The notes under the pieces are model-generated. The model was not told the origin of the DNA. It was given only the letters and a program-made list of their open reading frames with translations, and made no database searches. A stretch of 64,000 nucleotides of DNA, taken from NCBI RefSeq assembly GCF_024399335.1, contig NZ_CP075339.1, positions 1,116,001-1,180,000 on the forward strand. Reading direction: 5' to 3'. Below, in pieces: positions 17,860 to 26,711 of the stretch. The stretch's first letter is position 1, and every line of letters begins with the position of its first letter. The position numbers and the translations under genes are program-made. This DNA is from Leucobacter aridicollis (GTDB lineage Bacteria > Actinomycetota > Actinomycetes > Actinomycetales > Microbacteriaceae).

Positions 17860-19287
17860 GTGACTGAAAATGCAACGAACAAGACCGAAGACGCAGGCAA
17901 CGCATTCGAAGGTGGGGGAGATGTCCGCCTCTTCTCAGCAGCCCACGTTGTGCAAGCATCGATCCTCGCGGGCGGGACCGTGCTGTACGCCATGAACCTG
18001 TACTTCACCGCGGCGCTCCTCCCCTCAATCGTCAGTGACATAGGAGGGGAGGCGCTATTCGCCTGGGTCGCGACGGGGTTCCTCATCGCCGCGGTGATCG
18101 CCTCGACGCTAGTCGCCGGCACCATCGCCGCGCTAGGCGCGAAAGGAGCATACCTCGTCGGATTCTCAGGCTTCGCCCTCGGGTCAGCCGCCGCCGCTGT
18201 GAGCGGCACAATGGAACTGTTCGTTGCGAGCCGCATCCTTCAAGGCGTCGGCGGTGGGCTGCTTGCCGGGCTCGGCTACGCAGTCATCAGGTCGGCGCTG
18301 CCACGTGCTCTCTGGCTGAAGGCCGCGGCCCTCGTCTCGGCAATGTGGGGTGTTGGGGCGCTTGTCGGGCCGAGCCTGGGTGGCGTTTCTGGGGAGCTCG
18401 GCGCGTGGCGGACAGCCTACGCAGTGCTTGCCGGCGTCGCGATCCTGCTCGGCGTGCTCTGCATCCGGGCGCTCCCGGCTCGTGCTATCACTGATCGTGT
18501 GCCGGAGCCGCTTCCCTATGCGTCGCTCCTCGTGCTCGCCGGCGCAGCGGCGAGCCTTAGCATCGCGCCTATGCTCCGCCCCGCGGGGCACGATAGCCTG
18601 GCCATTGCTATCGGCGCGCTTCTGCTCGTGCTCTTTCTCGCAGTTGAGTCGCGTGCGCGTCACACTGTGCTCCCTAAGCTTGCGTTCGCTCGCGGAAACC
18701 AGCTGAAATGGGTCTACGTGCTTGTCGCGACGCTCTGCGCCGGGGTCATGATTGAGACATACGTGCCGCTGTTTGGGCAGCAGCTCGGCGGCCTGTCGCC
18801 GGTGTGGGCCGGGTTCCTCGGAGCCGCGCTCTCGCTCGGTTGGACAGGAATGCAGCTCGTGAGCGTGAAGTTTGGCCCGCGGCTCGCTCGCGCGGCAATG
18901 ATCGGCGCACCGAGCTTGCTCGCGGTGTCAATGGCGGCGTTCGGTCTGCTGCAGGCGCCTGAATCTAGCCCTGGCAGGATCCTCGCCTGGGCGCTCGCGC
19001 TCGTGCTCGGTGGGGTCGCGATTGGCGCTGTGTTTCCACACCTCAGTGTGCGCGCGATGGGCGTTAGCGCCGACGCCGCGGAGGGTGAAAAGGCCGCCGC
19101 TGCGCTCAGCACAACCCAGCTGATCTCATACGCTCTCGTCTCAGCTCTCCTGGGAATCTTCGCCGCTGGGGCGCACGGAGACCTCGTTGTGGCTGCCGAG
19201 CGGATCTCGTTTGGTCTCGCCGCCATTGCTGGGTTCGGTGTCGTTCCCGGTCTCATGCTGATCCGCAGCGCCCGCAATGCGCGATGA
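17860..19287 (+). CDS. MFS exporter under SoxR control
   Basis: Major facilitator superfamily drug/H+ antiporter-like transporter, 475 aa, with 12-14 hydrophobic helices. Motif A region near GFLIAAVIASTLVAG, the ASRILQGVGGGLLAGLGYAV stretch and the antiporter motif C GALVGPSLGGVSGE (about 160-175) are visible. The GTG at 17860 directly follows the SoxR promoter. Likely exports a redox-active toxic compound that also activates SoxR; the substrate is unknown. Followed by 170 bp and infA. Confidence 0.88.
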   Translation: MTENATNKTEDAGNAFEGGGDVRLFSAAHVVQASILAGGTVLYAMNLYFTAALLPSIVSDIGGEALFAWVATGFLIAAVIASTLVAGTIAALGAKGAYLVGFSGFALGSAAAAVSGTMELFVASRILQGVGGGLLAGLGYAVIRSALPRALWLKAAALVSAMWGVGALVGPSLGGVSGELGAWRTAYAVLAGVAILLGVLCIRALPARAITDRVPEPLPYASLLVLAGAAASLSIAPMLRPAGHDSLAIAIGALLLVLFLAVESRARHTVLPKLAFARGNQLKWVYVLVATLCAGVMIETYVPLFGQQLGGLSPVWAGFLGAALSLGWTGMQLVSVKFGPRLARAAMIGAPSLLAVSMAAFGLLQAPESSPGRILAWALALVLGGVAIGAVFPHLSVRAMGVSADAAEGEKAAAALSTTQLISYALVSALLGIFAAGAHGDLVVAAERISFGLAAIAGFGVVPGLMLIRSARNAR

Positions 19288-19334
19288 CAGGGACAGCGTA
19301 AGTCTCTGGATAGGGTGCACACACAATCGAGAGG

Positions 19335-19363
19335 TAGACATGCGGGGGAATCGGGGATATGAT
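19335..19363 (+). promoter_or_regulatory. promoter of infA-rpmJ-rpsM operon
   Basis: TAGACA (19335-19340) and TATGAT (19358-19363), 17 nt apart, each match the consensus at 5 of 6 positions. The predicted 5' UTR of about 88 nt contains a 7-bp hairpin, GTTTTCG/CGAAAAC (19386-19405). Confidence 0.75.
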
Positions 19364-19457
19364 TACTCGTTGGTGCTTTGTGCCTGTTTTCGTGATCGCG
19401 AAAACCGGGGGGAAGCATTCGCAAGACCGGTGAATCAACACGAGCGACAGTGAGGCT

Positions 19458-19679
19458 ATGGCGAAGAAAGACGGCGTCATCGAGATCGAGGGCCAGGTAG
19501 CTGAGGCGCTCCCGAACGCACAGTTCCGGGTAGAGCTTACAAACGGCCACAGGGTGCTCGCGCACATCTCGGGCAAAATGCGTCAGCACTACATCCGCAT
19601 TCTCCCAGGAGACCGCGTGATTGTTGAGTTGACCCCGTACGATCTGACCCGCGGTCGCATCGTCTACCGTTACAAGTAG
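19458..19679 (+). CDS. infA: translation initiation factor IF-1
   Basis: Binds the 30S A site during initiation. It is 73 aa, OB fold, [27 protein letters not shown] with [23 protein letters not shown] and RGRIVYR: a textbook IF-1. ATG at 19458. Its neighbour in many actinobacteria is map, which here lies 5.8 kb upstream beyond the accessory genes. Confidence 0.98.
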   Translation: MAKKDGVIEIEGQVAEALPNAQFRVELTNGHRVLAHISGKMRQHYIRILPGDRVIVELTPYDLTRGRIVYRYK

Positions 19680-19759
19680 ACCTGCGCACGTCCATCGGAA
19701 AGTAACGACTCGCGGCATCCCGCGAGTACGAGGACAGCGAACCCGCTAAAGGAAAAACA

Positions 19760-19876
19760 ATGAAGGTCAACCCCAGCGTTAAGCCCATCTGCGATCACTG
19801 CAAGGTGATCCGCCGCCACGGCCGCGTCATGGTGATCTGCAAGAGCAACCCGCGTCACAAGCAGCGCCAGGGCTAA
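19760..19876 (+). CDS. rpmJ: 50S ribosomal protein L36
   Basis: Small zinc-ribbon protein of 38 aa, [19 protein letters not shown], then [19 protein letters not shown]. The zinc ligands Cys11, Cys14, Cys27 and His33 are all present, so this is the zinc-binding form. ATG at 19760 follows AAAGGAAA. An 8-bp hairpin (19708-19727) lies in the gap after infA. Too short for most gene finders. Confidence 0.96.
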   Translation: MKVNPSVKPICDHCKVIRRHGRVMVICKSNPRHKQRQG

Positions 19877-19921
19877 CCGGCCCGCTGCAGCTCGCAGATC
19901 AAGTAAATCAAAATAGAAACA

Positions 19922-19993
19922 GCGCATCGAAGAACCCCACGGCTCACGCCAAGGGGGGACACCTTGGGTCGGAGGCCTAATCCCACGATGCGC
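19922..19993 (+). promoter_or_regulatory. folded leader upstream of rpsM
   Basis: GCGCATCG (19922-19929) pairs perfectly with CGATGCGC (19986-19993). Nested inside is CCAAGG/CCTTGG (19949-19954 with 19962-19967). The structure ends 35 nt before the rpsM ATG. Autogenous control of the alpha-operon genes is a reasonable inference, but the E. coli S4 regulator gene is not in this operon. Confidence 0.5.
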
Positions 19994-20028
19994 ACCACAC
20001 CTCCACTAATCCGCAAGGAGAGCCAGAC

Positions 20029-20397
20029 ATGGCACGTATTGCAGGCGTAGACATCCCGCGCGAAAAGCGCGTAGAGATCGCGCTCACCTACATCTATGGC
20101 GTCGGCCGCACGAGCGCACTCAAGACGCTCGAGGCGACTGGCATCGACGGGAACACCCGTGTTCGCGACCTGAGCGACGACCAGCTCGTTCTGCTCCGCG
20201 ACCACATCGAGGGCAACTTCAAGGTAGAGGGTGACCTCCGCCGTGAGGTTCAGGCCGACATCCGCCGCAAGGTTGAGATCGGCAGCTACCAGGGTATTCG
20301 CCACCGCCGGGGCATGCCTGTGCATGGTCAGCGCACCAAGACGAACGCTCGTACCCGCAAGGGCCCGAAGCGCACCGTCGCCGGTAAGAAGAAGTAA
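20029..20397 (+). CDS. rpsM: 30S ribosomal protein S13
   Basis: Head protein forming intersubunit bridges B1a and B1b. It is 122 aa, [26 protein letters not shown] with [29 protein letters not shown] at the C-terminus. ATG at 20029 follows AAGGAG. A 47-nt gap separates it from rpsK. Confidence 0.98.
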   Translation: MARIAGVDIPREKRVEIALTYIYGVGRTSALKTLEATGIDGNTRVRDLSDDQLVLLRDHIEGNFKVEGDLRREVQADIRRKVEIGSYQGIRHRRGMPVHGQRTKTNARTRKGPKRTVAGKKK

Positions 20398-20444
20398 CAC
20401 CGGTTCACACCGACCATCACACATAGCTTTCAGGAGAATTCTCA

Positions 20445-20843
20445 ATGGCTGCACCTAAGTCGGCTGCGCGCAAGCCGCGCCGCAAGGACAAGAAGAACAT
20501 CGCCGTGGGCCACGCCCACATCAAGTCGACGTTCAACAACACGATCATCTCGATCACGGACACCACTGGTGCCGTGCTGACCTGGGCTTCCTCGGGTGGA
20601 GTTGGCTTCAAGGGTTCGCGTAAGTCGACCCCGTTCGCCGCTCAGCTCGCCGCAGAGTCCGTCGCCCGTAAGGCGCAGGAGCACGGCATGAAGAAGGTCG
20701 ACGTCTTCGTGAAGGGCCCCGGTTCGGGCCGCGAGACCGCGATCCGCTCGCTGCAGGCCGCAGGCCTCGAGGTTGGCTCGATTAACGACGTCACCCCGCA
20801 GACCCACAACGGCTGCCGCCCACCGAAGCGTCGCCGCGTCTGA
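20445..20843 (+). CDS. rpsK: 30S ribosomal protein S11
   Basis: Platform protein near the mRNA exit. It is 132 aa, with a basic N-terminus ([13 protein letters not shown]), then [18 protein letters not shown], the [19 protein letters not shown] segment and the C-terminal [15 protein letters not shown] at 20445 follows AGGAGA. In many actinobacteria rpsD follows; here a hairpin region and rpoA follow instead. Confidence 0.98.
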   Translation: MAAPKSAARKPRRKDKKNIAVGHAHIKSTFNNTIISITDTTGAVLTWASSGGVGFKGSRKSTPFAAQLAAESVARKAQEHGMKKVDVFVKGPGSGRETAIRSLQAAGLEVGSINDVTPQTHNGCRPPKRRRV

Positions 20844-20850
20844 GCCTCAC

Positions 20851-20902
20851 TGTCGCGCCGGCCTCGGTCGGCGCGACACCGGCTCTCCTCACGCGAGATC
20901 CG
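20851..20902 (+). promoter_or_regulatory. hairpin pair between rpsK and rpoA
   Basis: TGTCGCGCCG (20851-20860) and CGGCGCGACA (20869-20878) form a perfect 10-bp stem with an 8-nt loop. A second, imperfect stem, CCGG-TCTC/GAGA-CCGG, follows at 20879-20902. No U-tract follows. They may attenuate or process the transcript before rpoA. Confidence 0.55.
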
Positions 20903-20968
20903 GTACGTTCCCAACACCCTCTTTACCGCAGAGTCATATAGCGGACTCCAGCGAAAGGAACTAACACA

Positions 20969-21955
20969 GTGCTCATTGCACAGCGCCCCACTCTGACCGA
21001 AGATTCAATCTCCGAGTACCGCTCGCGCTTCACCATCGAGCCCCTCGAGCCTGGCTTCGGTTACACGCTTGGAAACTCGCTCCGTCGTACCCTGCTTTCC
21101 TCGATCCCCGGAGCCGCTGTGACAAGCGTTCGCTTCGAGGGCGTCGCTCACGAGTTCACGACGATCCCCGGTGTCACTGAAGACGTCACCGAGATCATCC
21201 TGAACATCAAGGGCCTCGTGGTTTCGAGCGAGCACGACGAGCCGATCACCGCGTACCTTCGCAAGACCGGGGCAGGCGAGGTTACCGCCGCTGACATCTC
21301 GGCGCCTGCTGGCGTTGAGGTGCACAACCCCGAGCTTGTCATTGCGACACTTGGCGACGACGCACAGTTCGAGCTTGAGCTCACCATCGAGCGCGGCCGT
21401 GGCTACGTTTCTGCAGCGCAGAACCGTAACGACGACGCAGAGGTAGGCCGTATTCCGGTCGACTCGATCTACTCGCCCGTGCTCAAGGTGACCTACCGTG
21501 TCGAGGCAACTCGTGCCGGCGAGCGCACTGACTTCGACCGCCTGGTGGTCGACGTCGAGTCGAAGCCAGCTATCAGCCCCCGTGACGCAATCGCGTCAGC
21601 AGGTTCGACGCTTGTCGAGCTGTTCGGGCTTGCACGCGAGCTGAACACTGCCGCTGAGGGCGTCGAGATCGGCCCCGCGCCGGTTGAGGTTGTCGCCGAG
21701 GGCGAGCTCTCGATTCCGATCGAGGATCTCGACCTTTCGGTTCGCAGCTACAACTGCCTCAAGCGTGAGGGCATCAACTCCGTGAGCGAACTCGTTGCGC
21801 TCTCGGAAGCCCAGCTCATGAACATTCGTAACTTCGGTCAGAAGTCCGTCTTTGAGGTGCGCGACAAGCTCGCCGAGATGGGTCTCTCGCTCAAGGACGC
21901 GGTTCCCGGTTTTGACGGAGCCAACTTCTACAGCTACGAGGACGACGTTAACTAA
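20969..21955 (+). CDS. rpoA: DNA-directed RNA polymerase alpha subunit
   Basis: Scaffold for RNA polymerase assembly and activator target. It is 328 aa. N-terminal assembly domain with [37 protein letters not shown]. Flexible linker near residue 235, then the C-terminal domain with [20 protein letters not shown] and [17 protein letters not shown] for UP-element and activator contact. GTG at 20969 follows AAAGGAA. Confidence 0.98.
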   Translation: MLIAQRPTLTEDSISEYRSRFTIEPLEPGFGYTLGNSLRRTLLSSIPGAAVTSVRFEGVAHEFTTIPGVTEDVTEIILNIKGLVVSSEHDEPITAYLRKTGAGEVTAADISAPAGVEVHNPELVIATLGDDAQFELELTIERGRGYVSAAQNRNDDAEVGRIPVDSIYSPVLKVTYRVEATRAGERTDFDRLVVDVESKPAISPRDAIASAGSTLVELFGLARELNTAAEGVEIGPAPVEVVAEGELSIPIEDLDLSVRSYNCLKREGINSVSELVALSEAQLMNIRNFGQKSVFEVRDKLAEMGLSLKDAVPGFDGANFYSYEDDVN

Positions 21956-21999
21956 CGATCCGGCTTCAACGCTGATCGAACACTTACAGGAGTACAACC

Positions 22000-22500
22000 A
22001 TGCCTAAGCCCACCAAGGGCCCCCGCCTCGGAGGCGGACCCACTCACGAGCGCCTCATGCTCAACCAGATGGCTGCGCAGCTCTTCGAGCACAAGCGCAT
22101 CCAGACCACCGAGACCAAGGCGAAGCGTCTGCAGCCCATCGCAGAGCGCCTCGTGACCTTCGCTAAGCGTGGAGATCTCCACGCTCGCCGTCGCGTCATG
22201 CGCCAGATCCTCGACAAGTCGGTTGTGCACGAGCTCTTCACCGAGATCGCACCGCTCGTCGAGAACCGCGAGGGTGGCTACACTCGCATCGTCAAGACCG
22301 GTTTCCGCAAGGGTGACAACGCACCCCTCGCAGTGATCGAGCTCGTTCTCGAGCCCGTCCAGCCGAAGCCGAAGACGAAGAAGGCTGCTGCTCCGGCTGC
22401 AGAGGTCGTCGAGGAAGCACCCGAGGCTGTCGAAGAGGCAACTGAGGTTGTCGAGGAGGCCGCTGAGACCGAGGCTCCCGCCGAGGAGAAGGCCGAGTAA
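22000..22500 (+). CDS. rplQ: 50S ribosomal protein L17, acidic tail
   Basis: Tunnel-exit protein. The first 120 residues are ordinary L17: [21 protein letters not shown], then [19 protein letters not shown] and [24 protein letters not shown]. The last 45 residues are a Glu/Ala/Val-rich tail, giving 166 aa against the usual 120-130. Extended forms occur in actinobacteria. Last gene of the operon; a terminator follows 21 nt later. Confidence 0.96.
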   Translation: MPKPTKGPRLGGGPTHERLMLNQMAAQLFEHKRIQTTETKAKRLQPIAERLVTFAKRGDLHARRRVMRQILDKSVVHELFTEIAPLVENREGGYTRIVKTGFRKGDNAPLAVIELVLEPVQPKPKTKKAAAPAAEVVEEAPEAVEEATEVVEEAAETEAPAEEKAE

Positions 22501-22521
22501 GGGATCACTCCCACTCGACTG

Positions 22522-22564
22522 ACGCAGAAACGCCCCGTGGCTTCGGCCCGGGGCGTTTCTGCGT
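22522..22564 (+). terminator. terminator after rplQ
   Basis: A perfect 16-bp stem: ACGCAGAAACGCCCCG (22522-22537) with its complement at 22549-22564, and an 11-nt loop. No strong U-tract. It ends the alpha operon and faces the convergent acyltransferase gene. Confidence 0.8.
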
Positions 22565-22632
22565 GTCCGTAGGGCTCCAGCGAATGCGGAGCCGCGTGAG
22601 GGTTGGAGCCGCGGGAGGATCTCGGCGACGCG

Positions 22633-24567
22633 TTAGCGCCTGGCCACCGACCAACCGCGAGCTTCGGCAGGGGAGAGCAAATCGTCGAGCGCCTGCCTGA
22701 TCGCGGCTGCGTAGATCTCGCCGCCCTCGGGCCCCGGATGGATGCCGTCCTCAGCGAGGAACTCCGGGGTGCCAGCTACGCCCGTGTCCCACTTGGCGAC
22801 GACAACCCCTCTGTGGGCTGCGGCAAACGAGTTGAGGTTCTCGTTGACTTCAGGGATCCAGTCGCGATCCGCGTGGGCGTCGACAAGCACGAGGGGTCGC
22901 GCGCCAATCACGTCCTTGAGCGCAGTGAGCGACTCCGGCTCGACGGGCCCGTTCGTCCCGAGCCCAACGACGACGACGTCCCGCAGTTCACCCCGGGCGG
23001 CAATCTCGCCAAGGATGTCAACGCCGGCCCACAGCCCACGGGAGACCGCGGCATCAACCTCGATTCCCGGGAATGCCTCAGTGAGCTCGGGATAGCTTGC
23101 GAGCATAACCGAGTCGCCGACGGCAGTGATCTCGGGGCCAGTGAACTGGATCGCTGGCGATGCTTGTGCCTGATCCTGATCGCGAATTGCAGGCTCATCG
23201 GACGGCGGGGACGCGACGCCTTGCTCATCAGTGCCGTCCTGCTCGACGCCAGTGCCCTGCCCGTCGGCGGCACCCTTGTCGGCCTCGAGTTGTTCTTGGC
23301 CGCGCAGGATCGAGTCGGCCGACGACGTCCGCTCAGGTGCGATCGCGACGGCGACGCCCGTGAGCGGAAACGTCACCGCGAGCACTGAGGCAAGCGCGAT
23401 GGAGACGCGCCGCTGCCTGGTTGTGTACCGACGCGGACTGAACCAGCGAAGAAGTGCGCCTCGCAGGCCAACGCGGCGCACGGGCTGCTCGACGAAGCGG
23501 TAGGAGAGTGCGGCGAACACGAGAGTGAGGGCGAGTGAGACGAACTGCGCAACCGGTGTCGTTCCGAGCCCGGCAGCCGTTGCGACACTCGTCGCGATCA
23601 CCAGTAGCGGCCAATGCCAGAGGTAGATGCCGTAGGAGCGCTCGCCGACCCAGCGGAGCGGGGCGACGTCAAGGAGTTTGCCGATAAGCGCGCCCTCGCG
23701 GGTGACAGCCCACACAATACCGAGCGCTGCGAAAGTCGCAGCCTGGAACCCCCAAGCGAAGCTCTCCGGGCTCGCCTCCTGCAGCGCCACCGCGAGGTAG
23801 CCAAGCACGGCGAAGCCTGCAGCCGCGACGCCCACCGAGGCGATCTGCCCTGCCCGCCCGATGCGCTGCTGCTCGCGCGAAGACAGCACCACCGCCATGG
23901 CCGCGCCAAGAAAAAGCCCGAAACTATGCGAGTCGGAACCGAAGTAGACACGGGTGGGCTCAGCGCCCCCATTCGCGAGCGCGGCCATGAGAAACGCCGA
24001 CCCGACCCCGAGGAGAGCAAGAGGGATCGCCCGGGTAAGCCGAGAGCGAAGCTTGAACACAAGCACCGCGATGAGCGGCAAGACGATGTAGAACTGCTCC
24101 TCAAGCGCGAGTGACCAGAAATTGCGGAAGAGTTCGGGAGCATCCCTGGCAAAGTAATCGGAGCCGTTCGCGATGAACACCCAGTTGCTCACGAACAGCA
24201 GCGCGCCGGCAATCTGCTGGGCCACGCCGACAAGCAGGTCACGGCTCGCCGCGAGCGCGAGCGACGTACTCACGAGCACAACAAGGGCGACAGCGGGGAG
24301 TAATCTCCGTGCCCTCCGACGCCAGAACGCGAGCAAATCGATGCGGCCGGTGCCCTGCAACTCGCGTAGCAACAGCGAGGTGATCAGAAACCCGCTCATG
24401 ACGAAGAAGACGTCAACGCCAAGGAAACCGCCAGGCAGCGCGGTAGGAAAGAGATGGTACACAAGCACCATGCCAACTGCGATCGCGCGCAGGCCGTCAA
24501 GCCCGCCGAACCGGCGTCCGCGTGCAGTCGCGGGAGCTCCAGTCGGGCGCAACGGACTAACAGACAC
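22633..24567 (-). CDS. OafA-type O-acyltransferase fused to SGNH domain
   Basis: Membrane acyltransferase that probably O-acetylates a cell-surface glycan. It is 644 aa. Residues about 20-365 are acyltransferase-3: the catalytic-type GLDGLRAIAVGMVLVYHLF, FFVMSGFLI, and around ten membrane helices. A Pro/Asp/Glu-rich linker leads to a C-terminal extracellular SGNH hydrolase-like domain with GDSVML, GLGTNG and the D-x-x-H motif in EDGIHPGPEGG. GTG at 24567 lies 6 nt from TACCAT (minus strand) and lacks a ribosome site, so it may be leaderless. Confidence 0.88.
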   Translation of the reverse strand: MSVSPLRPTGAPATARGRRFGGLDGLRAIAVGMVLVYHLFPTALPGGFLGVDVFFVMSGFLITSLLLRELQGTGRIDLLAFWRRRARRLLPAVALVVLVSTSLALAASRDLLVGVAQQIAGALLFVSNWVFIANGSDYFARDAPELFRNFWSLALEEQFYIVLPLIAVLVFKLRSRLTRAIPLALLGVGSAFLMAALANGGAEPTRVYFGSDSHSFGLFLGAAMAVVLSSREQQRIGRAGQIASVGVAAAGFAVLGYLAVALQEASPESFAWGFQAATFAALGIVWAVTREGALIGKLLDVAPLRWVGERSYGIYLWHWPLLVIATSVATAAGLGTTPVAQFVSLALTLVFAALSYRFVEQPVRRVGLRGALLRWFSPRRYTTRQRRVSIALASVLAVTFPLTGVAVAIAPERTSSADSILRGQEQLEADKGAADGQGTGVEQDGTDEQGVASPPSDEPAIRDQDQAQASPAIQFTGPEITAVGDSVMLASYPELTEAFPGIEVDAAVSRGLWAGVDILGEIAARGELRDVVVVGLGTNGPVEPESLTALKDVIGARPLVLVDAHADRDWIPEVNENLNSFAAAHRGVVVAKWDTGVAGTPEFLAEDGIHPGPEGGEIYAAAIRQALDDLLSPAEARGWSVARR

Positions 24568-24672
24568 TCGAAGATGGTACCTCGGAAGGATGGGAGAGCC
24601 CAGTTCGGTGCCACGCGACTGCAGTCGTCACGCCCTCGCCACGTCCTGCCAGACATCTGGCAAGCTTGAGGG

Positions 24673-25584
24673 GTGGAAACGATCCGGCTGCGCCTCGACA
24701 TCGCCTACGACGGGACAGACTTCTCGGGTTGGGCGACCCAGCCAGGCCTGCGCACTGTGCAAGGCGAGATCGAGGCCGCACTTGCACGGCTTTTACGCGC
24801 TGAAACGGGACAACTGCGACTCACCGTTGGCGGGCGAACCGACGCCGGAGTACACGCTCGCGGTCAGGTCGCGCATCTGGATGTCACGCCAGAACAGCTT
24901 GAAAAATGGGGTGCGACCCAGCGGCGGGGGGCCACGGTCGCGGCGGCGACCCCCGCGTCCGCCTGCACCGCATCCAGTGAGGCCGCCCGGCTCATGACAC
25001 GACGCCTGAACGGGGTCCTGCAGAACAGCGCGAGCGACATTGCGATCCACAGCGTCGCCCGAGCAGCGGAAGGATTCGACGCCCGCTTCTCGGCCCTCCG
25101 GCGCAGATACGAGTACCGCCTTCGGCCGGAGAACGCTCGCCGAGACCCGCTCACTACACGCTTTACCGCCGACGTACCGCGCGTACTCGACCTCGCCACC
25201 ATGCAGCGCGTATCTGAAGACCTCCTCGGGCTTCAGGACTTCACCACCTTTTGCAAAGCGCGCGAGGGCGCGACTGCCGTGCGGGAGCTCCTCGCGTTTG
25301 ACTGGCGCGAAACCAATGACGGCGCATACGCCGCCCGAATTGAGGCAGATGCCTTCTGTCACTCGATGGTGCGAGCGCTCGTCGGCTCGGTCGTCGCTGT
25401 CGGGCATGGCCGCCTCACCCCGGGGGAGCTCGTCGGGCTGCGCGACGCGAGAGAACGCACCAGCCGGTTCACTGTCATGCCAGCACATGGCCTCTCGCTC
25501 GAAGAAATCGGCTACCCGGAAGACGCCGAGCTTGCGGCCCGAGCCGAGCAGACGCGGGCACGCCGCGACCCGCTCGATGACTGA
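24673..25584 (+). CDS. truA: tRNA pseudouridine(38-40) synthase
   Basis: Converts U38-40 of the anticodon stem-loop to pseudouridine. It is 303 aa. The catalytic aspartate is in VGGRTDAGVHARGQVAHLD; RRRYEYRL and FCHSMVRALVGSVVAVGHGRLTP are further family motifs. A Thr/Ala-rich insertion of about 25 residues (near 78-105) precedes RRLNGVL. GTG at 24673 after GAGGG. Standard actinobacterial position before rplM, but the alpha operon terminator and the acyltransferase lie between it and rplQ. Confidence 0.95.
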   Translation: METIRLRLDIAYDGTDFSGWATQPGLRTVQGEIEAALARLLRAETGQLRLTVGGRTDAGVHARGQVAHLDVTPEQLEKWGATQRRGATVAAATPASACTASSEAARLMTRRLNGVLQNSASDIAIHSVARAAEGFDARFSALRRRYEYRLRPENARRDPLTTRFTADVPRVLDLATMQRVSEDLLGLQDFTTFCKAREGATAVRELLAFDWRETNDGAYAARIEADAFCHSMVRALVGSVVAVGHGRLTPGELVGLRDARERTSRFTVMPAHGLSLEEIGYPEDAELAARAEQTRARRDPLDD

Positions 25585-25733
25585 ACGATCTGTGCTAAAG
25601 TTGATCCTTGGTGCGCAAGCACCCGAATTGTTGAGCCCTCCACCGCACAGGAACTCACGAGGCACTGCCCCGCGAGACCTCGCACGGAGTGGGATTCAAG
25701 AACTCCTCCATTTCGACAGAAAGCAGCACGACA

Positions 25734-26180
25734 GTGACTCGCACATACTCGCCGAAGGCAGCTGACCAGAAGCACGACTGGATCGTCATCGACGCAACAG
25801 ACGTGGTTCTCGGCCGCCTCGCATCCCACGCCGCAGCTCTGCTTCGCGGCAAGCACAAGACCACCTTCGCACCGCACATGGACATGGGTGACTACGTCAT
25901 CATCGTCAACGCGGACAAGGTTGTGCTGACCGGCAACAAGGCAGCGCAGAAGAAGGCATACCGCCACTCGGGCTACCCGGGCGGCCTCCGTTCGGTGAGC
26001 TACACCGAGCTCCTCACGAAGAACCCCGAGCGCGCAGTCGAGAAGGCCATCCGTGGCATGCTCCCGAAGAACTCGCTCGGTGCAGACCTGTTCCGCAAGC
26101 TGAAGGTTTACGCGGGTCCGGAGCACCCCCACGCTGCGCAGCAGCCGACCCCCTACACCTTTGGCCAGGTTGCGCAGTAA
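25734..26180 (+). CDS. rplM: 50S ribosomal protein L13
   Basis: Early 50S assembly protein. It is 148 aa from the GTG at 25734; the open frame continues to 25689 but the extra residues do not match L13. Motifs: [63 protein letters not shown] 149-bp leader separates it from truA; TAAAGT (25596-25601) is a possible -10 with no convincing -35. Confidence 0.95.
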   Translation: MTRTYSPKAADQKHDWIVIDATDVVLGRLASHAAALLRGKHKTTFAPHMDMGDYVIIVNADKVVLTGNKAAQKKAYRHSGYPGGLRSVSYTELLTKNPERAVEKAIRGMLPKNSLGADLFRKLKVYAGPEHPHAAQQPTPYTFGQVAQ

Positions 26181-26213
26181 GCGCGCTAGAGACGCAAGAA
26201 GAGAGACTTTAAC

Positions 26214-26693
26214 GTGACTGAAGAGCAGACCGTGGCCCCTGAGAGCTACACCACTGAGACCCCCGCGTCGCAGGCAACCGCTGCAACCCCGCGTCCCGCA
26301 CTCACCGTTCCTGGTGCAGCTGTTGGCCGCCGCAAGCAGGCTGTCGCACGCGTTCGCCTCATCCCGGGCGAGGGCAAGATGACCGTTAACGGTCGCGAGC
26401 TCGCTGAGTACTTCCCGAACAAGCTGCACCAGCAGCTCATCACCGATCCGTTCACCGTGCTCGAGCTCGGCGGCGCATACGACCTCATCGCCAACATCGA
26501 TGGCGGCGGCCCCTCGGGCCAGGCAGGCGCACTCCGCCTCGCAGTCGCACGCGCCCTCAACGAGATTGACGCTGAGCACAACCGTGCAACGCTGAAAAAG
26601 GCTGGCTTCCTGAGCCGCGACGCTCGCATCAAGGAGCGCAAGAAGGCTGGACTCAAGAAGGCCCGTAAGGCGCCTCAGTACTCGAAGCGCTAA
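26214..26693 (+). CDS. rpsI: 30S ribosomal protein S9
   Basis: Its C-terminal tail reaches the P-site tRNA anticodon. It is 159 aa: the first 35 residues are a Thr/Ala/Pro-rich acidic extension. The S9 core follows ([32 protein letters not shown], then [14 protein letters not shown]), ending in the basic [12 protein letters not shown] tail. GTG at 26214. Cotranscribed with rplM (33-nt gap). Confidence 0.97.
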   Translation: MTEEQTVAPESYTTETPASQATAATPRPALTVPGAAVGRRKQAVARVRLIPGEGKMTVNGRELAEYFPNKLHQQLITDPFTVLELGGAYDLIANIDGGGPSGQAGALRLAVARALNEIDAEHNRATLKKAGFLSRDARIKERKKAGLKKARKAPQYSKR

Positions 26694-26711
26694 ACCGGAG
26701 CGTATTCCCAC

